In this document: piece by piece, positions 45,511 to 52,044 of the stretch
How positions within the stretch are numbered: the first letter of the stretch is position 1
Layout of the letters: every line of letters starts with the position of its first letter
Source: Chloroflexota bacterium
GTDB lineage: Bacteria > Chloroflexota > Anaerolineae > UBA7937 > B3-Chlor
Direction of reading: 5' to 3'
Length of the DNA stretch: 52,044 bases
Assembly: GCA_030613785.1 (NCBI GenBank)
Contig: JAUWLF010000018.1
Span: 1 to 52,044 of the forward strand
The notes under the pieces: generated by a model
What the model saw: only the letters and a program-made list of their open reading frames with translations
Told to the model about the DNA's origin: nothing
The model's database searches: none
Position numbers and translations under genes: made by a program

Positions 45511-46292
45511 TGGCGGGACCAACCGAAGAGAATTCGACTCGAACGATAACCATGGAAGAAGAGGTGCGGCGAGTAGTTGATGCTGCCCGAGAGAGAGGAC
45601 TACATCTGAGGGTGATCGGAGGTGTGGCGGTCAAGTTACATTGCCCCAGCGCTGAGCACCGCTCCATGGCGCGCACCTATGGCGATGTAGATTTCATCGG
45701 CTACCGCAGCGAGCGAACGAGGGTAGACGAGTTGATGAAGGACCTGGGATATGAACCCAACAAGCGGTTCAATGCGCTCCAAGGGCACCGGCGAATGCTG
45801 TTCGACCATCCGGAACTGGGGTACGATGCCGACATCTTCCTGGACGTCTTCGTCATGTGCCACGAACTGAATCTGGCGGGCCGGCTGGAGATGGACGAAT
45901 ACACGGTCCCTATCGAGGAGCTGCTGCTTTCGAAGCTACAGGTGATCCAGCTCAACGAAAAGGATATCAAGGACACCTTCGCCATGCTCTGCGATCACGA
46001 CATCGCCGAGGTTGATGATCGGGACACCGTAGATCCCAGGTTCATCGCCAAGCTGTGCAGCAACGACTGGGGCTGGTACAAGACGCTCACCATCAACATC
46101 GACAAGATAACTGAGCTGGCCGATGACTACCTGGAAGAGAATGAGAGGGAAGTCGTCGTCGAGCGCCTGTCCGTCCTCCGTCGGATCATCGAAGAAGTAC
46201 CGAAGTCAATGAAGTGGAAGATGCGGGCCAGGATTGGCGAAAAGAAACGCTGGTACCAGTTGCCGGAGGATGTGGTGACCCACCAGTACTGA
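45510..46292 (+). CDS. Nucleotidyltransferase-fold protein, copy A
   Basis: This 260-residue protein has RVIGGVAVKL and YGDVDFIGY, the GG...DxD pattern of minimal nucleotidyltransferases (nearest AbiEii-like), then ELLLSKLQVIQLNEKD and the C-terminal KSMKWKMRARIGEKKRWYQ. It shares most of these motifs with the gene at 50334. AAAGGAG precedes GTG 45510. No AbiEi-like antitoxin is adjacent. The activity is unproven. Confidence 0.72.
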   Translation: MAGPTEENSTRTITMEEEVRRVVDAARERGLHLRVIGGVAVKLHCPSAEHRSMARTYGDVDFIGYRSERTRVDELMKDLGYEPNKRFNALQGHRRMLFDHPELGYDADIFLDVFVMCHELNLAGRLEMDEYTVPIEELLLSKLQVIQLNEKDIKDTFAMLCDHDIAEVDDRDTVDPRFIAKLCSNDWGWYKTLTINIDKITELADDYLEENEREVVVERLSVLRRIIEEVPKSMKWKMRARIGEKKRWYQLPEDVVTHQY

Positions 46293-46324
46293 GTCTTGAC
46301 GGTCGGACACGGTCCCGTAAGAAG

Positions 46325-46360
46325 AACAGGCACCCCATACTCGAGTATGGGGTGCCTGTT
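46325..46360. terminator. 36-nt perfect palindrome, bidirectional terminator
   Basis: AACAGGCACCCCATAC pairs with GTATGGGGTGCCTGTT around TCGA. It lies between the converging nucleotidyltransferase and metallophosphoesterase genes, and TTCTTCTT follows on the minus strand. Confidence 0.8.
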
Positions 46361-46388
46361 GTGTCCTCGTGTCCTGGGAACCGGCATA

Positions 46389-47348
46389 TCAGGCGTCAAT
46401 CCTCCGAAGCTGGATGAGTTTGGTCCCGTCGATCTCAACCAGGAACCCCTTCAAGATACCCTCGCCATACTCGCTTCCTGGATTGAGGCACTCTGTACGG
46501 CCTAACTTTATCCGTCCTGGACTTTCGTGGATATGGCCGTGCAATCCCAACAGCGGCTGGTACTTCTCGATGATCTTGCGAACCGCAGTGGAGCCGACTG
46601 GCAGCATCTGAGTATGGCCGCCCCTGACAGCGACACTCAGATCTTTTTCCAGCATCGGGGCTTGGTCAATGAACGTGTTGTGCGGTGGCACGTGAATGCA
46701 GAACACCGCCGTTTCTAGGTTCTTCACCTTGGCCACCGTCCGTTCCAGCCTCTCTTCCAACTCTTCCTCGGAACACTCCCGAGGTGAATCGAAGGGAGTG
46801 GGGTTCGACCAGCCAAAGCATAGCACTTCGTGCTCTTCGTCCAGTTCTACGACCTCTTCCTCTCCAAAGATCACCTGCGGGTTGGGGTCGGCCCGGATGA
46901 CGTCATCAATGGACAACTTATCGTCGTTGCCTGGGCTCATGATCACTTTGCAGTTTGGAGGCACGCGGTCGGGAATGAGGGTCAGCCAATACTCGATGAT
47001 CTCGCACTCCATCTTCTCGAACAGGTCTTCTTTGTATTGGTCGTCCTCGGCGATGCGATCCACCTCCTCTGGGGTGGTGCGGTAAGGGATATAGGTGATC
47101 ATGCGGCACTTCTTCTCGAATTCAGGGACTTCATCTTCGGATAGCACGAGTGGCTCCCCGTAAAGGGCAGCATCGTACTTGGCATCGGGCCTCTTGACGA
47201 TGGGTATCAGTAGCTTGCCGGTCATGTCGCCGCTCAGGATCAAAGCATCCAGGTCGAAGTACTTGGCGGCGTTCAGGAATTTCCGCCAGACTGTCTCTGA
47301 GCCGTGGAAATCGGTGGAGAATAGAAACCTCGTTTTGGCCATGGACAT
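46389..47348 (-). CDS. Metallophosphoesterase
   Basis: This 319-residue protein has the calcineurin-like metal motifs TDFHG, SGDMTG, SPGNDD, IHVPPH and GLHGHIHES. The large insertion between the second and third motifs is unusual. It is likely a cytosolic phosphodiesterase of unknown substrate. Its promoter is at 47428-47456. M1 (47348) and M3 (47342) are both possible starts. Confidence 0.88.
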   Translation of the reverse strand: MSMAKTRFLFSTDFHGSETVWRKFLNAAKYFDLDALILSGDMTGKLLIPIVKRPDAKYDAALYGEPLVLSEDEVPEFEKKCRMITYIPYRTTPEEVDRIAEDDQYKEDLFEKMECEIIEYWLTLIPDRVPPNCKVIMSPGNDDKLSIDDVIRADPNPQVIFGEEEVVELDEEHEVLCFGWSNPTPFDSPRECSEEELEERLERTVAKVKNLETAVFCIHVPPHNTFIDQAPMLEKDLSVAVRGGHTQMLPVGSTAVRKIIEKYQPLLGLHGHIHESPGRIKLGRTECLNPGSEYGEGILKGFLVEIDGTKLIQLRRIDA

Positions 47349-47427
47349 ACCTTCCTCTCTGTGTTCTCACTGCCAGACAGGGAACTGCGTCTTGTGATAT
47401 CGGTGGTTCACAAGTATGTGATTGTCA

Positions 47428-47456
47428 ATTGTACCACTTGCGGTCGGAATTGCCAA
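47428..47456 (-). promoter_or_regulatory. Predicted promoter of the metallophosphoesterase
   Basis: On the minus strand, TTGGCA (47451-47456), 17 nt, TACAAT (47428-47433). Confidence 0.7.
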
Positions 47457-47510
47457 ACCTAATCGTTGTAGAAGGAGCGTGGAAGAGTGCTTCTCAAAGC
47501 TGCCGCTGGT

Positions 47511-47605
47511 TTCATCCTGAGCGCTGTCCTGAACCTGTCGAAGGTGGTCCCTAGGCCGTATCGAAGGCGGTAGTCCAGCGGACGGCGGGATTGGGAATCC
47601 CGCCG
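47511..47605. repeat. Dispersed repeat and hairpin upstream of uspA-like gene
   Basis: The stretch 47511-47544 contains CCTGAACCTGTCGAAGG, a dispersed motif common in such genomes. At 47583-47605, CGGCGGGATT and AATCCCGCCG form a perfect 10-bp stem with a GGG loop. Confidence 0.55.
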
Positions 47606-47676
47606 CAGCATGGAGGTGTTGCACTTTCTCAGCACGCTCATCATCGAAGTCGGAAACTCTGATAGGAGGTAGCTTC

Positions 47677-48105
47677 ATGTATGACAAGATACTGGCTCCC
47701 CTGGACGGATCTGGGTTGGCCACGGGGTCAGCTCCTCACGTCCAGGCCATCGCGGCCACTCATCGGTCCGAGATCATTCTGCTTCAGGGGTTTCCGGCGA
47801 TAGGAGTGTTGACCATGGCGACGGCGAAGGAGCAAGAAGAGGCCGAAGAGCAACTGGTGGAGGAGCAAGCGCTTCTGAACGAGGGCATCAGCGCGCGGCA
47901 CGGCACCAGCCCCGGATCGGATTCAGTGGCAGAAAGAGTCCCTTATGGCGAGGTGCACGATGTCGATTCGATCGCCATGACCACCCATGGCCGCAGTGGG
48001 GTCAGCCGTTGGGTACTTGGCAGCGTAGCCTCCAAAGTGCTGCGAGGTACGAGCAAGCCCATTCTGCTGATCAGGTCGCCTGGAGCCCCTATATCGGCGA
48101 CCTAG
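47677..48105 (+). CDS. Universal stress protein (UspA-like), shortened
   Basis: This 142-residue protein has MYDKILAPLDGSGLAT and the ATP-binding HGRSGVSRWVLGSVASKVL. The stretch before it, SVAERVPYGEVHDVDSIAMT, is shorter than usual, suggesting an internal deletion. TAGGAGG precedes the start. It probably binds ATP. Confidence 0.82.
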   Translation: MYDKILAPLDGSGLATGSAPHVQAIAATHRSEIILLQGFPAIGVLTMATAKEQEEAEEQLVEEQALLNEGISARHGTSPGSDSVAERVPYGEVHDVDSIAMTTHGRSGVSRWVLGSVASKVLRGTSKPILLIRSPGAPISAT

Positions 48106-48314
48106 AGATGCTGTTCGCTTTTCTCGCCGACAGCATCAACTGAGTTCTTCGTGGCCCATTTTCCTCAGCGCTTGCACGCCTGGGAAGTAGTTTCCCGTGT
48201 CAGGGTGCGCTCGGCAGTACGCGCTCTTGGGGAATCTTATGTCTCCGACCGACCCGTGACCCGGAAGGTTCGGTTCCGAGATGTCGCTCGGAGAGGGAAA
48301 GGGAGTCCGGGGCT

Positions 48315-48659
48315 TCAGTCCTTGGGCTTGAGGCCCAAGAATCTGGCCATGAACTCGAACCAGGTGCGGAAGCCCATAGTGACCAGAATGAGGCCGCCGA
48401 TCAAGCCGGCCTCGCCGATGAAGGCCGCAAAGAGGTTAGGCATGTAGGATGCTCGGTAGTTGATGATCTCGTCACTGAAGTCGACCACGAAGGCGACGAG
48501 TATCATGAAGAAGCCGACGATGATCCACTGCCAAGACGTGGTGGCGATCTCTGGATATCTCCGCCCAGCTCGCAATAGCTCCACCAATACGCCTATCATG
48601 GCTATGACTTTGACTCCCTCCAACAGTAGCCTAAACATATCGGGCGACTGTACCAGCAT
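48315..48659 (-). CDS. Small membrane protein
   Basis: This 114-residue protein has about three hydrophobic segments (FRLLLEGVKVIAMIGVLVELL, WIIVGFFMILVAFVVDF, and IGEAGLIGGLILVTMGF). AAAGGAG precedes it. It follows the roadblock genes across a hairpin at 48688-48714. Function unknown. Confidence 0.75.
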   Translation of the reverse strand: MLVQSPDMFRLLLEGVKVIAMIGVLVELLRAGRRYPEIATTSWQWIIVGFFMILVAFVVDFSDEIINYRASYMPNLFAAFIGEAGLIGGLILVTMGFRTWFEFMARFLGLKPKD

Positions 48660-48687
48660 GTTTCTTTACTCCTTTCGTGGAAATGCT

Positions 48688-48714
48688 AGGGGCGCATTTC
48701 GTCGGTGCGCCCCT
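48688..48714 (-). terminator. Hairpin between roadblock and membrane genes
   Basis: AGGGGCGCA and TGCGCCCCT form a 9-bp stem with a 9-nt loop. The tail has few U's, so it may attenuate rather than terminate. Confidence 0.45.
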
Positions 48715-48753
48715 CTGTTGTCGGCGCTTCTCGGCCGGTACGCGGTTACGGGC

Positions 48754-49602
48754 TCAAGCTTCCTTCTTTGCAACCTCAAAGGTGCAGGTGTCGTCACCCC
48801 TGGCCCGACAGAGGGTCTCAGTGACTACCGGCTCGCCCAAGCCGGGTATCGAACTGAGCAGACCCTGAATGAACCCCGCCAAGAATTGGCAGCGTGGCAG
48901 GGAAGAGAGCAGGTTCCTGCAGAACGGGCAGGCCAGTACGTCCAGGCGATTCCCTTGCGCGTTGGCTATCGCGAAGGGAGCCACCGCTGGCACAACAACC
49001 AACTCCAGACCCTGCGCTATGGACGGGGGAATGCTCATGCTGGCATACCTCTGCCCAAAAAGCACTGCCCCAGCCCTCTGTCCCAGAGTCATCAGTATCG
49101 AATCCCTCTGGTCCCCCTCAATAGAGCGGTCGAACTCCATGACCAAGGCCACGAGGTCAGGATAGGCGCCAACGATCTGGGCCAGTAGGGGCTCAATCGA
49201 AGGCTCTTCGGGTTGGACATCCACAGTCGGCCGTGTGCGCCTTGTCATCTCTGCGGTAAGTTTTCTGGCAGCTAGGTTGGCTGTAAGGTTCAGGAGAGGC
49301 ACGTTGATGTCTCGCACGCAAAGTATGCACAAGCAACCCTCTCGCAGGGGTTTGACCACTACCCGTCCTTCCGCGTAGAGAAGGTCGATGTCCCGGACCT
49401 TCCGCCGACGGGTGACAAAGAGGCCGGCGGTCGTCTGAGTTATGGTTCGGCCAACTGTTGTGAGGATGGCCTCATCGAAGACATCAGGTAGGGCAGACGC
49501 TAGGACTCGTCCGTCGCCATCGCACACGAAACAGCCCGTGACGCCCATCACGCCGTTGATGTCTTCCAAGGTCCTTTGCACGATTCCTCCTTGTCCAGTC
49601 AT
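48754..49602 (-). CDS. Roadblock/LC7 protein with V4R-like C-terminus
   Basis: This 282-residue protein begins with a roadblock domain (LEDINGVMGVTGCFVCDGDG) and ends with a Cys-bearing V4R-like region (CRARGDDTCTFEV; CPFCRNL). V4R domains sense small hydrophobic or metal ligands in other proteins; roadblock domains regulate small GTPases. No GTPase is in the window. The start 49602 is 2 nt downstream of the preceding gene, implying co-translation. Confidence 0.7.
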   Translation of the reverse strand: MTGQGGIVQRTLEDINGVMGVTGCFVCDGDGRVLASALPDVFDEAILTTVGRTITQTTAGLFVTRRRKVRDIDLLYAEGRVVVKPLREGCLCILCVRDINVPLLNLTANLAARKLTAEMTRRTRPTVDVQPEEPSIEPLLAQIVGAYPDLVALVMEFDRSIEGDQRDSILMTLGQRAGAVLFGQRYASMSIPPSIAQGLELVVVPAVAPFAIANAQGNRLDVLACPFCRNLLSSLPRCQFLAGFIQGLLSSIPGLGEPVVTETLCRARGDDTCTFEVAKKEA

Positions 49603-49603
49603 A

Positions 49604-49900
49604 TCATTGCCAGTGAGCGAGGGTTTGCTGCGCCTGGGCAGCCACCACAGCTGGCGACGCCTTATCACCCAATAGGAGGCCGACGAAGGATTGTGGTTCT
49701 TGGAGGATGAGGATTCGGTACTGAGTCATGGTTACTACTCCCCAGTCGAGGGGACCCAAGGCGAGAGCGCGGCCTATCTGATTGGCCGCGTTCCCTACGA
49801 AGACGGCGACCGCGCCTTCCTTCTCCGCCTGACCCTCCATGGCTTCGGCCAGGACAATGCCGTCAATGGCCACGATGACGGATCCGTTGATCGCTGTCAT
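49604..49900 (-). CDS. Roadblock/LC7-domain protein
   Basis: With the ATG at 49900 this is 98 residues, starting at the first strand (TAINGSVIVAIDGIVLAEAM) and so missing the first helix. In the same frame, upstream sequence encodes LNDRLRRLAHSLED, fitting that helix, from a CTG at 49942 that has AGGAG upstream. A CTG start is therefore possible. It precedes the roadblock-V4R gene. Confidence 0.65.
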   Translation of the reverse strand: MTAINGSVIVAIDGIVLAEAMEGQAEKEGAVAVFVGNAANQIGRALALGPLDWGVVTMTQYRILILQEPQSFVGLLLGDKASPAVVAAQAQQTLAHWQ

Positions 49901-50003
49901 GTCCTCGAGGGAGTGAGCCAGTCGTCTGAGTCTGTCGTTCAGCGATCTCCTGCCTTCGTCGTTGGCCTCCCCTAGCCCTCAACGTGAGTTGCTCTTACAG
50001 GAC

Positions 50004-50032
50004 AGTATAGCGGATTCGTGGTGCTGAGTCAA
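50004..50032 (-). promoter_or_regulatory. Predicted promoter of the roadblock operon
   Basis: On the minus strand, TTGACT (50027-50032), 17 nt, TATACT (50004-50009), leaving about 55 nt to the CTG at 49942. Confidence 0.8.
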
Positions 50033-50333
50033 TGAGAAGATGGTACCAGTAACCAGCGTGGTGGGTGCTAGCTAGGGGTGTGGAAGTGCGGAAGGGACCT
50101 GTCGGCCGAAGACCCGCGAAGGGTGCTCAAGGTCTCGAGAACCACAGCCGGTCGCGTTCCCGACAATGCCGTGGAAGCAGACAGCTAACCACCTGCGACT
50201 GGGGTTCCCAGGGTTCCTAGAGATTGGATGGGGCCGAGGCAGGCATCCTTTGGCTACCTGGCAACTCCGTGCAAGAGGTGTCGAACGGACACGACCTAGG
50301 CAGGCAATGGCCGTCTGCTATGTTGCCGAGACT
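50033..50333. other. Intergenic, no gene seen
   Basis: There is no supported reading frame, hairpin terminator or RNA gene between the roadblock promoter and the end of nucleotidyltransferase copy B. Confidence 0.5.
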
Positions 50334-51230
50334 CTACCCCTTGCGTTCTTCTCTCGTCATGCGCCAGATGCCGAAGTCGCCCACTGTATCTTCGGTCTCC
50401 ACTGGCTGATACCATCTCTTTCTGGCACCGATCTTGGACCGCGCCTTCCAGCCCATACTCTTGGGCTCTGCGTCTATGTGGACTTGTAGCTCGCTTATCC
50501 TCTTGGCTATGTTGTCTCTGTCATCATCGGACAATGCATCCACCGTCGGCAGCAGGTCCTTGATTCCGTTCAGGTTGGTGGTGAGGGTGTACCAGAACCC
50601 CCAATCCTTGGCCAACAGGGTCGCTATGTGCCTGGCGTTGATGGCGTTTCCTTCGTCGCGCTGTGCCAGTTCGTGAGCGAAGAGGAGCGTGAGCGAGTCC
50701 TTGAAGTCCTTCTCGCTGAAGCCCACTATCTGTAGCTTCTCCAGCAGAAGGTCTGTGGGGCTCAAGGTGAGGGGGTCGAGTTCCAACCGTCCTCGGAAAT
50801 CAAGCCGATGGTTCGCCACCATCAATTTGTCGAAGAAGACATCAACGAAGAACCACCCGTTTTGGTGGAAGTAAATCTGCCTCTCAGAGGCCGCCGAGGA
50901 CAGCGTGGCCCGCCTCTTGGCGTAGCCAAGGCTTTCGAAGAACTCCTGCATCTGTTTGCGACACTTCTTGTAGGTCATGAAATCGAGATCAGTGAACTCC
51001 TGTTCACCTTCTCCTAGCCTAGCCAACCTCTGGCCCAGATCCTCGCACTCCAGAGTCTGAAGCCTGATTCCTACACCCCCCATGGCTCGCAGGGTGAGAC
51101 CACGTTTTCCCCCCTCCTCAACGATGTGGCGCGCTTCGTCCAAGAATACCGAGGAGGGCACCACGCCTCCCCACTCTTTGGGCATGCGGATCTCCCTGGC
51201 TTCCTCCTCCATTCTCTGCAACCATACCAT
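50334..51230 (-). CDS. Nucleotidyltransferase-fold protein, copy B
   Basis: This 298-residue protein shares the plan of the gene at 45510: RAMGGVGIRL, TDLDFMTY, LLLEKLQIVGFSEKDFKDSL, DWGFWYTLTTNLNGI and KSMGWKARSKIGARKRWYQ. It is longer at the N-terminus. The upstream gene, 37 nt before, encodes a membrane protein, repeating the pattern of copy A. AGGAGG lies 10 nt upstream of the ATG. Confidence 0.72.
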   Translation of the reverse strand: MVWLQRMEEEAREIRMPKEWGGVVPSSVFLDEARHIVEEGGKRGLTLRAMGGVGIRLQTLECEDLGQRLARLGEGEQEFTDLDFMTYKKCRKQMQEFFESLGYAKRRATLSSAASERQIYFHQNGWFFVDVFFDKLMVANHRLDFRGRLELDPLTLSPTDLLLEKLQIVGFSEKDFKDSLTLLFAHELAQRDEGNAINARHIATLLAKDWGFWYTLTTNLNGIKDLLPTVDALSDDDRDNIAKRISELQVHIDAEPKSMGWKARSKIGARKRWYQPVETEDTVGDFGIWRMTREERKG

Positions 51231-51267
51231 CTTCCGTCAACCTCCTCAGGCCAGCTTGTTCAGAGAC

Positions 51268-52044
51268 TCACACGAAATGAAGGAGACCCAGACCGATGAT
51301 TGACACAATGGTGAACTCGGCGATCACACGCCTCGGCAGATGACCTGCCAGATGCTGCCGGGCCAGTCCAGTGATGACATAGAAGACAAGCAGGAGGAAC
51401 AAGCCTCCAGCCGTGCCGCTGAGGCTGAGGTGGTTAAGGGCCCAGGCGACCTCTCCCAACAGAGCGCCTCCTGTCATGGCGTATAGCCAAATGCGTCGCG
51501 TCCGCTGTTCTGCATGCAGGGGTCGTAGGAGTTCCGCGCCCAAGGCGGCGCCCAGGAGCGCTATCGTTGTGGCTGACAGCAGACTGCGCGCACGCATACT
51601 GTAGATGAGAGTGCAGAAGATGAGAACACTCAGGTACACTGCCAAGTTGAGGCCCCAGCGCGCCGCGCCGTAGCGGCGACCGTGCTGGTCAATGGTGTGG
51701 TATTGAGCGATGAGAATGAGGCAGAGACCCACTCCGGTCAGACCTAGGCCTCCAAGCCAGAAGAACTTGTCGGGCGACAACGGGAGAAGAAATAGGGCGA
51801 GAAGGGTGAGCGTGCAGGGCAACCCCCAAAAGGTGTAACGATATCCCCAGTCAGCGCGGTCGGCGTGGGGATGCGTGCGCATTATCGAATCCGTGCCCGT
51901 CCCAGTCAGAATAACCAGGATGGCCCCAATGAACCACCTACTGGACAGATAGATGGTGGTGGGAACCCCCAGTGCGACGAAGGTTACAACTTTGGTCGGC
52001 AACTCGATCACGTGGGAAAGAACGAGTCCGCAAAGGATCAGACT
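51268..52044 (-). CDS. Multi-span membrane protein, 5' end beyond window
   Basis: The frame is open to the right edge, encoding about 259 residues with about seven hydrophobic segments. In-frame sequence beyond the GTG at 52011 (SLILCGLVLSH) is hydrophobic, so the true start lies outside the window. No family is recognised. It precedes nucleotidyltransferase copy B. Confidence 0.7.
   Translation of the reverse strand, partial: SLILCGLVLSHVIELPTKVVTFVALGVPTTIYLSSRWFIGAILVILTGTGTDSIMRTHPHADRADWGYRYTFWGLPCTLTLLALFLLPLSPDKFFWLGGLGLTGVGLCLILIAQYHTIDQHGRRYGAARWGLNLAVYLSVLIFCTLIYSMRARSLLSATTIALLGAALGAELLRPLHAEQRTRRIWLYAMTGGALLGEVAWALNHLSLSGTAGGLFLLLVFYVITGLARQHLAGHLPRRVIAEFTIVSIIGLGLLHFV

Noticed and set aside
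50166..50489. 107-residue plus-strand frame
   Set aside because: It has low-quality composition, no ribosome site, and overlaps the nucleotidyltransferase gene.

Overview
The window looks like a chromosomal segment of a non-phototrophic member of the Chloroflexota (Anaerolineae-like). The signs are lineage-typical: three tandem membrane-anchored proteins with a Tyr-Asp-Thr-Asp-Pro motif and Thr/Pro-rich stalks, a fused ChlI/ChlD AAA-VWA protein, a roadblock/LC7 protein with a V4R-like end, ADP-forming acyl-CoA synthetase, a CooT-type nickel protein, a bacterial eRF1-like protein and a PBP1A with a Thr/Pro tail. Nothing resembles a plasmid or prophage. Most predicted promoters are sigma70-like with a 17-nt spacer. 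The lineage is inferred from gene content only.

Layout. 1-3.4 kb (minus): comM running off the left edge, a hicBA toxin-antitoxin pair flanked by decayed copies of parts of comM and an isochorismatase-like gene, then the intact isochorismatase-like gene. 3.4-11.2 kb (minus): a beta-helix/multi-membrane-span protein, PEP synthase, a lectin-fold protein, and a small metal-linked cluster (CooT, a helical partner, CutA, DUF89 phosphatase). 11.3-13.6 kb (plus): split ADP-forming acyl-CoA synthetase ending in a clear terminator. 13.7-18.6 kb: ECF sigma/anti-sigma pair, tRNA-Leu(CAA), and three tandem paralogous surface proteins. 18.7-25.4 kb: OYE-type flavoenzyme, ChlI/D fusion, PhzF-like protein, an orphan Cas10-like N-terminal module, EF-P.

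25.5-36.6 kb: a damaged histidine kinase divergent from a REC-GGDEF protein, then MoxR-DUF58-GNAT, rho with a long leader, a LysM/M23 envelope peptidase, DUF72, an AmrS-type radical SAM enzyme, a baeRF-like protein and a duplicated-HTH regulator. 37-41.3 kb (minus): PBP1A and selA. 41.3-44 kb: a gene-poor stretch, then an APC-family permease with a leader ORF and a terminator. 44-52 kb: an accessory-looking region with dispersed hairpin repeats, two related nucleotidyltransferase-fold genes each preceded by a membrane-protein gene, a metallophosphoesterase, a shortened UspA, and a roadblock module.

The most unusual item is the 448-residue protein at 23529-24875. It looks like the N-terminal half of a type III-C (Csx11-type) Cas10 with a degenerate HD box and no palm/GGDD part, and no cas gene or CRISPR array is visible in this window. 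Other notable items are the duplication scars around hicBA, the histidine kinase lacking its H-box, the 64-residue beta-helix repeats fused to a membrane domain, and the paired nucleotidyltransferase genes.
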